From contig JAKUCV010003064.1 in assembly GCA_028386065.3 (NCBI GenBank), forward strand, positions 135,617 to 199,616: DNA of 64,000 bases. Direction: 5' to 3'. A model generated the notes under the pieces. That model did not search any database, was not told the origin of the DNA, and saw only the letters and a program-made list of their open reading frames with translations. Made by a program: the position numbers and the translations under genes. The DNA is from Turnera subulata (taxonomy: Eukaryota; Streptophyta; Magnoliopsida; Malpighiales; Passifloraceae). Below are positions 57,681 to 64,000 of the stretch, piece after piece. How positions within the stretch are numbered: the first letter of the stretch is position 1; every line of letters starts with the position of its first letter.

Positions 57681-57724
57681 AGATGAGAACCCAAGTCAAA
57701 AGAGAGATTAGAGGATCTAGCCAA

Positions 57725-58560
57725 AACCAGGGACCCAGTCCTCGTAACCATGAGTCGAGACAAATCAACCCAAGCCAAGGATCAAGTTCTTGCAACCTTG
57801 AGACACTTAAGGCTAGAAAACTAGAAGTAAGGAGGGGAGCAAACCATGAGACAAACCAGCCAAAGCCAATGACCCAGTCTTTGCAAGACCCGAGAGATGA
57901 AGAGCCTAGTGAAAAGCCAAAAACCCAGTCTTTGCACCCTAAGCGATGAGAGCACCCAGTCAAGAAGGAACCCGTCAAAAGCCAAAAACCCAGGTTTTGC
58001 AAAAATCGAGAGATAAGAAAGCCCAACCAAAGCCGGAGACCCGGTCCTCGCAATCTTGAGATAGAGGCAAAATAACTGAAGTCTTTGCAAACCGTAAGAT
58101 AAAATAAGCCAGACATGAGAGAATATCCAGAGAGGAATAAACCTAGCCATGAGGGAATCCAAACATGAGAGAAAACCAATAAGCCAAGGACTCAATTCTT
58201 ACAAACCGACCAGACCTAAAGCTAAGAGCCCAGCTCTTGCAAACCTTGAGATGAGCCAACCTTGAGACATACAAGTAAGATGCTGAGAACCCAGCTCTTG
58301 CAAACCATAAGGTGAGGAAAGCAAAATCAAAAGGCGTGTACCCAGTACCAGCAAAACAGAAGCCGTGTGCCCAGCACACGCAAGACCAAAAGCCGTGTGC
58401 CCAGCACCTGCAAGACCAAAAGCCCTGTGCCCGGCACCCAAACAAAAGTCGTGTGCCCAGTACCCACAAAAACAAAAGCCGCATGCCCAGCACCCGCAAA
58501 ACAACAGCCGTGTAGCCAGTACCCACAAAACTAAAGCCGAGGACCCGGTTCTCGCAAACC
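57725..58560 (+). repeat. Hairpin array with CCCAG loops
   Basis: Repeats of a roughly 33-bp unit (AAAAGCC, arm, CCCAG or CCCGG, opposite arm, GCAA). The arms differ yet pair: CGTGTG/CACACG (58364-58380), AAGAG/CTCTT (58224-58238), GTA/TAC (58338-58348), GGA/TCC (57731-57741), AAAAC-CCAG-GTTTT near 57985 and CGAGGA/TTCTCG with one G-T pair near 58539. Copies 58330-58560 are clearly tandem. Confidence 0.8.
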
Positions 58561-59000
58561 TCGGAATGAGATGATTCTCAAACTGAAATGTTGAAACCTG
58601 GTTGACAAAGATGAGATGATTCTTTGCCAACAAACCGATAGATGAGATAATTCTATCACCCCAGGTTGTGATGATTCCCTAAAAACATAACTTGGGATGA
58701 GATGATTCCCGAATCAAAACCTAGTTGACAAAGATGAGATGATTCTTTGCCAACAACCCGATAGATGAGATGATTCTATCGCTTCGGGATGAGATGATTC
58801 CCGAAAACCATAACTTGGGATGAGATTATTCAAAATTTAGATAACAAAGATGAGATGATTCTTTGCACCCGATAGATGAGATGATTCTATCACCTCAGGA
58901 TGAGATGATTCCCGAGAACCATAACCTAGGAAGAGATGATTTCTACAAACCGAGGGCCAGTCCCTCAAACCTTCAGGATGAGATGATTCCCGAAGCAGAG
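58561..59000 (+). repeat. Hairpin array with TGAGATGAT loops
   Basis: The 9-base loop TGAGATGAT recurs with different perfect 6-bp arms: CAAAGA/TCTTTG (58606-58626, 58729-58749, 58845-58865), GATAGA/TCTATC (58637-58657, 58760-58780, 58871-58891) and TCGGGA/TCCCGA (58784-58804). Near-perfect TTGGGA/TCCCGA is at 58692-58712. The order of the arm words itself repeats as a higher-order unit of roughly 110-125 bp. Confidence 0.88.
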
Positions 59001-59116
59001 CATGGGATGTTCCAACCCTTGGCACACATCACCCACATATATCATTCAAATTTGGTTGTTTCTGTTCTTACGTTGTTTTGTCCCTAGTCTCTAAAGACTC
59101 ATCAACGAGGGGCATT

Positions 59117-59224
59117 TGTGAACACCCAAATTTAACACACGAATTTCCTACTAAAATTGGATTTTAAACATACTTGTATCTTGAATTGATGAGATGATTT
59201 GATCCTAGGATTAAGACATGTCAA
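59117..59224 (+). repeat. 3' LTR of element G, first 108 bp
   Basis: Begins TGTGAACACCCAAATTTAAC and matches 49795-49900. It is cut by the end of H at 59225. Confidence 0.85.
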
Positions 59225-60808
59225 TGTGAATACCCGATCCAAAATCACTTGGGCCTATTCACCTAATCCTTTCACCTTCTTCCTCGGGTCAATCCCATGA
59301 CATTGGAGTCACCACCCAAATTTTATTAAGGACAAAACTTGGGAAAAACCTTCGTGTGACTTCTTTAGGCTACATCGTCATGGCGTATGAAAGTCATGGG
59401 ATGGGGTTCGTCACAGAAGGGAAGGTGTTAGGCACCCATCCATGTTGGGTCGAGACTATGTGCAATTGCAAAATGCAAGTGTGCCTGGTGAAAATGTGCA
59501 TGTGTTGAACATAAAAAAGAATCGGGGAGAAGAAGAAGATTTAGCTTGCATCCCGTTGTAAAACCGAGACTATCTACATACCCGAGTGTCCAAGGTCAAA
59601 GCCACGTAGTTCTAAATATGGCACAAATCGGCCACTTACATCATCAAAAGCATTAGCATATAATCAACAAGGATCAATCAAAAGAGGGTTTAGTCTTACC
59701 TCCAGTAGCCCTCCTCTAGCTCCTTGCAATGGGTTGAGTTCTACACCCACCTTCTTTCCACTTCTATGCTCATTGGATGATCCCCTTCTTGACTCTTTCT
59801 TGCTAGACTATTGTTGATGCCTCCCACGAAATTCCTCCAGAGTTCCTGCCTAAGAATGTATCCACAAACTTGGAGAGGTAGAGTTTCTCCAAGCACTCAA
59901 GGCTTATGGGTGTATGTGTGAGAAAGATTGTGTCTCCCTTGAAATGTGTGTGAGGGGTCCTATTTATAGTGCTCTGGGAAGTCTAGGGGCGTGGATCTGC
60001 TTAATGGTGAAGATTATGCCCGAAAATCTTGTCCAAAACCGCGTAGGATCGAATTAGAAACAAAATCGGAGAAAATTGGGGGTTCTGGGCACCTATGACC
60101 GCCGCTGCCGGTGGTCATCCAGCGGTCATGTGAGGATGACTGCCAGGAGCTGGTGGTCATCGCGAGAGGACCGCTGGTCACCCCGCGTGTCACCCGTTCT
60201 TTCCTTTTTTGACCCCTAATCCCCATAATTCAGCTCTAACTTGATCCTACTGCATAATTAACTCCTAATTAACCCAGAATCACTCAATTGCTTGATCCCT
60301 ACTCTCCTAAATCATTCCAAAATTGATTAATTACACATTGATACCCATTTTAAGCAAAATAATACCAGAAACACAAAATCTACTTAAATGATAATTTAGC
60401 TCTGATTTTCCACGAAAATCAGAGCTAAAATTAGCTTGCAAGAAATGTGTTATTGGGCTGGATAAACTCTAGACAATTAACTGGGACCCTTCAACCCATT
60501 TCTAACCCAAAAATAAATCATCTCAATATCATTGGGTTAAAAACAACTAAAAGAGCCCAAGTGACAAAGTGAAATGTATTTTAATGTAAATAAACCTTAT
60601 TATATGTTTTACCCTAAGAATAAATCATCTCATTAATCATAAGGTTTAAGTGCTCAAAGGTTTAGATTATCAAAATACATTGATTCTACTAAATTAAATT
60701 CTTATCATGCCTTAACTCAAAATTAAGTCATCTCATTAACCTCAAGTTTGAGCATGTTTGGAATCTACTTTTAGTAAAATGTTCATGGGTTAAATTTGGG
60801 TGTTCACA
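59225..60808 (-). repeat. 3' LTR of element H
   Basis: 1584 bp on the minus strand, TGTGAACACCC...GGGTATTCACA, same family as the LTR of G. TATA box TATAAATA on the minus strand at about 59961-59968. The GC-rich GGTCATCC patch lies at 60090-60190. Confidence 0.85.
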
Positions 60809-60919
60809 GATGCCCCTCGTTGATGATTCCTTAGGGACTAAGGACGAAACAACGTAAGATAGGAACAACCAAATTTGAATGATAATGTGTAGGGTGTGTG
60901 CCAAGTTTTGGAGCATCCC

Positions 60920-61530
60920 ATGCTCCTCTTCAAGAATCATCTCATCCTGAAGTTTTGAGGGACTGACCCTCGATTTCTAGGAATCATCTCATCCCAGGTT
61001 TTCAGGAAGCATCACATCCCGAGGTGATAGAATCATCTTATCTATCGGGTTGTTGACAAAGAATCTTCTCATCTTTGTCGGTTGGATTCTATTTGGGAAT
61101 CATCTCAACCCAAGTTATGGTTTCTGGGAATCATCTCATCCCGGAGCGATAAAATCATCTCATCTATCGGGTTGTTGATAAGGAATCATCTCATCCTTGT
61201 TGGCTGGGTTCTGTTTCGAAATCATCTCATCCTTGTTGGCTGGGTTCTGTTTCGAAATCATCTCATCCCGGGGTGATAGAATCATCTCATCTAATGGGTT
61301 GTTGGCAAAGAATCATCTGATCTTTGTAGGTTGGATTCTATTTGGGAATCATCTCATCCCAAGTTATGGTTTTCGGGAATCATCTCATCCCGGGGCGATA
61401 GAATCATCTCATCTATCGGGTTATTGACAATGAATCATCTTATCCTTGTCAGCTGGATTCTGTTTGGTCTTTGGGAATCATCTCATCCCAAGGTTTTGCG
61501 AGGATCAGATCCTCGGCTTTGGTTTTGCGG
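60920..61530 (-). repeat. Hairpin array of H (ATCATCTCA loops on the plus strand)
   Basis: Reverse-strand counterpart of 58561-59000. On the plus strand the loop is ATCATCTCA with arms such as GATAGA/TCTATC, CAAAGA/TCTTTG, TTGGGA/TCCCAA and AAGGA/TCCTT. The last pair replaces A-T by G-C on both sides relative to CAAAGA/TCTTTG. At about 61499 there is CGAGGATC/GATCCTCG around a single A, the counterpart of the CCCGG hairpin at 58539 in G. Confidence 0.85.
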
Positions 61531-61858
61531 GTACTAGGTACACGGATTTTGTCTGGTTTCCATATTGCGAGAATTGGATTCCCAGCTTCTGACTTGTATG
61601 TCTCAAGGTCTGGTCACCTTAGGTTTGCATGGACTGGGCTCTTGGCTTACTGGTTTTCCTTATGCTGTTGTGTATACAATTTTTGAAAACTACCGAATCA
61701 TGCACCATGAGTATCGGGATAGGTTGGGTATTAAGGTTTGAAAGGTTCTCACGAGGTCGCACAAAACACCCTCTCCCCTTTGTTGGGCTTATCATTCCGA
61801 GTAAGGATTTCCATGAAAATGAGCAAGCCCCAAATCCCCCCAAACACCATTTGGCCTT

Positions 61859-61955
61859 AACTTTTGCCTAGGCCGCACTTTCGGGTTTTCAACCTAGCAG
61901 GCATGTCCTAACTTTTGCCTAGATCGCCCTTCGGGTTTTCAATCTAGCGGACTAG
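61859..61955. repeat. Short tandem duplication in H
   Basis: Two copies of AACTTTTGCCTAG, then CTTTCGGGTTTTCAA and CTAGC, about 50 bp apart. Each copy can pair CTAG with CTAG at its ends. Confidence 0.6.
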
Positions 61956-62339
61956 TCCCCCTCTCTTTCTCTGTATTCTTTTACTTTCTTCCTCTCGGGT
62001 GGGTGGCAGTCAAAACTTATCCAGGTGATGGCGAGTTCCAGGTCTTTTCATCTCATGGTGACACTTTTCCGGTGATGGCTCGATTTAGGTCCTTCTTTAA
62101 CTTAACAACATGACTAGGAAAAATCTAGGGACACTACTCTTGAGCATTATAGGAGGTTTTCTCAATAAATGAAATCCAAACCTGAACCTTATCATCTTGT
62201 ACCAACTTAGTTTAGGAACCAAACTTTATTTAGAGGGGCTCTTTAATAGAATTACCTACGTATCAGTAGAAAATAATGTTCATTTTTCAAATCACAAGGT
62301 AGTGCTTTTTTTGGAGACTTTCAAATGGCACATTGGTTG

Positions 62340-62425
62340 TGGGTGCACATCCCCTTTTCCTTTCTTTTCTTTTTCTTCTTTTCTTTTTCCTTTTTTTCTT
62401 TTTTTCTTTTCTTCTTTTTTTTTTC
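62340..62425 (+). repeat. Pyrimidine tract
   Basis: Almost pure C/T on the plus strand (purine tract on the coding strand of H). No gene. Confidence 0.85.
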
Positions 62426-62689
62426 GTAGAAACGACCTTATAAGCCAGGCTTATTAATTCCAGACAATGTATTTGATTTGAAACAAATTTGATTTACTGG
62501 ATCAGGTCTTCGTTGTTCATTTATGGTTCCCAAACTAAGTTGATAAATTCTTATAAGATTCAAGACATCATCTTTATAAACGGGGGGATAAGAATCATCC
62601 ATTACATGAGTACTAAGCAAAAACACTAATTAAAAGACAAACAACATTGACTCTTCGAGGTGAAGTTAACATGGATAGACATCAACCCT

Positions 62690-63347
62690 CTTTTATTTTG
62701 TGAAAATAAAAAGGACAAACTCGACACTTTGAAACCCCTAAGTCTTCTTATCCTCCCCATTGGCTGTTCTAAGTATCCTCCTCCATCACCTATTCGATCT
62801 TGTCCGGGTACACAAGCTTTCTTCGTGGGACTATAGTGACGGTTTCCTTCGGGTCATCATGTTGGACTTCAACCATTATTGTCTCACCTCCCACCCCTTG
62901 ATTGTCTTCTTCATCCTTATTGATCATCATGTCATCATGCGATTTTGAGTATTCCTCGGATCTTGAGACATTACCCCAATCATCCCACTTGCTTTCCCTT
63001 AGCTCCTGGATGCATTCCTAGAGACTTTCCTTTGCCTTGATGCTTTTTCAGGTGAGTGCGACATTCTGGAGCTGGATGCCCCTCATCACATCTTCAACGA
63101 GTGCATATTGTCCCATGGCTTCTCGAAACTGATTTATGGCTACTTGGGCAAATGGTTGACCTAGTAAGACCCCACGGAGGATCGTTTCCTCTAACTCGTC
63201 AATCAAAGTCCGGAATGTTGATTGCACCTTTTTGTCTTGTTGGAGACTCCGGTCATAAATCGGAAAATCATCCCCCATCAGCTCCTCCTTCGGGTTCATC
63301 CTTGCACCGGTAGCACCCTCTGACTGGTTAGCATGCTCATTGCTCAC
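62690..63347 (-). pseudogene. Unrecognised ORF of element H
   Basis: From ATG 63347 the minus strand reads MSNEHANQSEGATGARMNPK, then FRTLIDELEETILRGVLLGQ and FREAMGQYALVEDVMRGIQL, with a stop at 63048. Beyond it the same strand keeps acidic coding-like words (KDEEDNQGVGGE, TIVPRRKLVYPDKIE) with further stops. It occupies the place where G has its gag start, at a similar distance from the leader, but I do not recognise the protein. It may be a gag N-terminal domain of another Tat subfamily. Confidence 0.4.
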
Positions 63348-63828
63348 GATTTCTCTTGACTACCAAAAGTGGAGAAATGGGTCTTAATGTCCTGCTCAGA
63401 TGGGTCCCAAAAAGAAGGCTAGCAACAAATGGTTGGATAGGACATGGGCTGACTCTTGATTCGGCACCTCCTTTCTCAAATCCCCATATCTGCATGAATT
63501 CAAATCCCGAAATAACAAGATACAACACATATGTACAATGCAACGAATACCACACAAATGCACGTACCATTTATTAATTTCAATGCATGAGATGCTCAGG
63601 GTATGCAGCTGGTTGGGGGCCAAAAGGTTGTCGCTAGGGAATAGGTTGACCTACTCACATATCATAATGAATATCGCGTGAGGTCCAAGGCCAATTAATC
63701 CCCATCATTGCTATCCATCGAGAAACGGGTTCACTCAAGCCGCCATCGCTTAAAGAAAGCATCGTGGTGGACTCGGATTCCCTCGCCCTCTTACGGTAAA
63801 GGCTTCACATCAATCATCATGAGTTAAA

Positions 63829-64000
63829 TGGGCCCTTTATTTCTTTTTAACCCAATTATATTGAGATGATTTATTCTTGGGTTAAGAATGGGTTTAAAGG
63901 CCCAAGTTAATTCTCCAGAGTTTAATTAGCCCATTGACACATGTCTTGCAGGTAAATTTTAGCTCTGATTTTCGTAGAAAATCAAAGTTAAATCATCATT
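63829..64000 (+). repeat. Continuation of the 3' LTR of G beyond H
   Basis: Matches 50037-50205 in the plus orientation (words AATTATATTGAGATGATTTA and TTAGCTCTGATTTTCG). It runs off the window end. Confidence 0.75.

Larger units (their letters stand above)
49795..59224 (+). mobile_element. Tat-type gypsy element G (no RT), 3' LTR broken by H
   Basis: The 5' LTR is at 49795-51659 and the 3' LTR starts at 59117 after the purine-rich CAACGAGGGGCATT. It carries Tat/Ogre-type gag and protease remnants but no RT, RNase H or integrase between 54725 and 59116. Instead there is an antisense ORF (55426-56731) and about 1.3 kb of hairpin arrays. Non-autonomous. Element H, reversed, interrupts the 3' LTR at 59224; LTR sequence in the original orientation resumes at about 63829. 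Confidence 0.85.
59225..63827 (-). mobile_element. Element H, Tat-type relative of G in reverse, 5' truncated
   Basis: On the minus strand the interior (63827 to 60809) leads into a complete 3' LTR (60808-59225). The right end (about 63823) lies inside the leader, matching G near 51770 and lacking the primer site and the 5' LTR. Beyond it, plus-strand LTR sequence of G resumes at the equivalent of about 50037, so roughly 140 bp of the target LTR are missing. H lacks the gag and protease of G and has another short ORF. Non-autonomous. Confidence 0.75.

Noticed and set aside
57330..58633. Minus-strand frames rich in Trp, Phe and Gly
   Set aside because: Antisense of the hairpin arrays; composition-driven and with repeated words.
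58330..59000. CRISPR-like array (short repeats with variable spacers)
   Set aside because: Plant nuclear DNA inside a retrotransposon, no cas genes, uneven unit lengths, and the variable parts are complementary arms, not spacers.

Overview
This window is nuclear DNA of a flowering plant, probably a eudicot; the species cannot be told from the sequence. The evidence is one intact plant-specific gene (DUF2828-type with a C-terminal vWA-like domain) surrounded by plant LTR retrotransposons (Copia, Sirevirus-type Copia, Ty3/gypsy of the Tat/Ogre type), a LINE remnant, a hAT element and Mutator-like elements, most of them decayed and nested in one another.

Layout. 1-10.9 kb: an old Copia element (A) split by a younger relative (B, 1339-7653, 188-bp LTRs, TSD CAATC). 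Both carry the same antisense open frame with its own TATA box where gag would be expected. 11.3-17.0 kb: non-autonomous LTR element C with one decayed gag-like ORF. 17.0-21.0 kb: the only apparent host gene, on the minus strand. 21.06-21.32 kb: a foldback Mutator-type MITE. 21.3-28.4 kb: a duplicated unit, a truncated gypsy pol fragment, a Sirevirus-type LTR fragment, a LINE and a solo-LTR-like insertion. 28.66-36.91 kb: a three-level nest (hAT, then a 7.2-kb AT-rich MULE, then inverted LTR fragments). 28.4-49.8 kb: flanks that look like one very long Tat-like LTR (F), which also received the 10-kb Sirevirus E (39016-49052, TSD GTCAT). 49.8-64 kb: a Tat-type element G (gag and protease remnants, no RT, a spliced antisense ORF with its own promoter) whose 3' LTR is broken by a relative, H, in opposite orientation.

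Two themes stand out. First, two unrelated LTR families (Copia A/B and Tat G) carry antisense ORFs with their own TATA boxes. In the Copia pair the frame shows an excess of synonymous differences; in G the antisense gene has a plausible intron and shares a 13-base promoter core with the LTR. Second, several unrelated elements (A/B, C, F, G/H and the element at 33 kb) contain iterated micro-hairpins: a short constant loop word (CTGAA, TGA, CCCAG, TGAGATGAT and others) flanked by arms whose sequence varies from copy to copy while remaining complementary, with compensatory changes between related copies. No standard feature type explains this, and it is the best candidate here for something undescribed.
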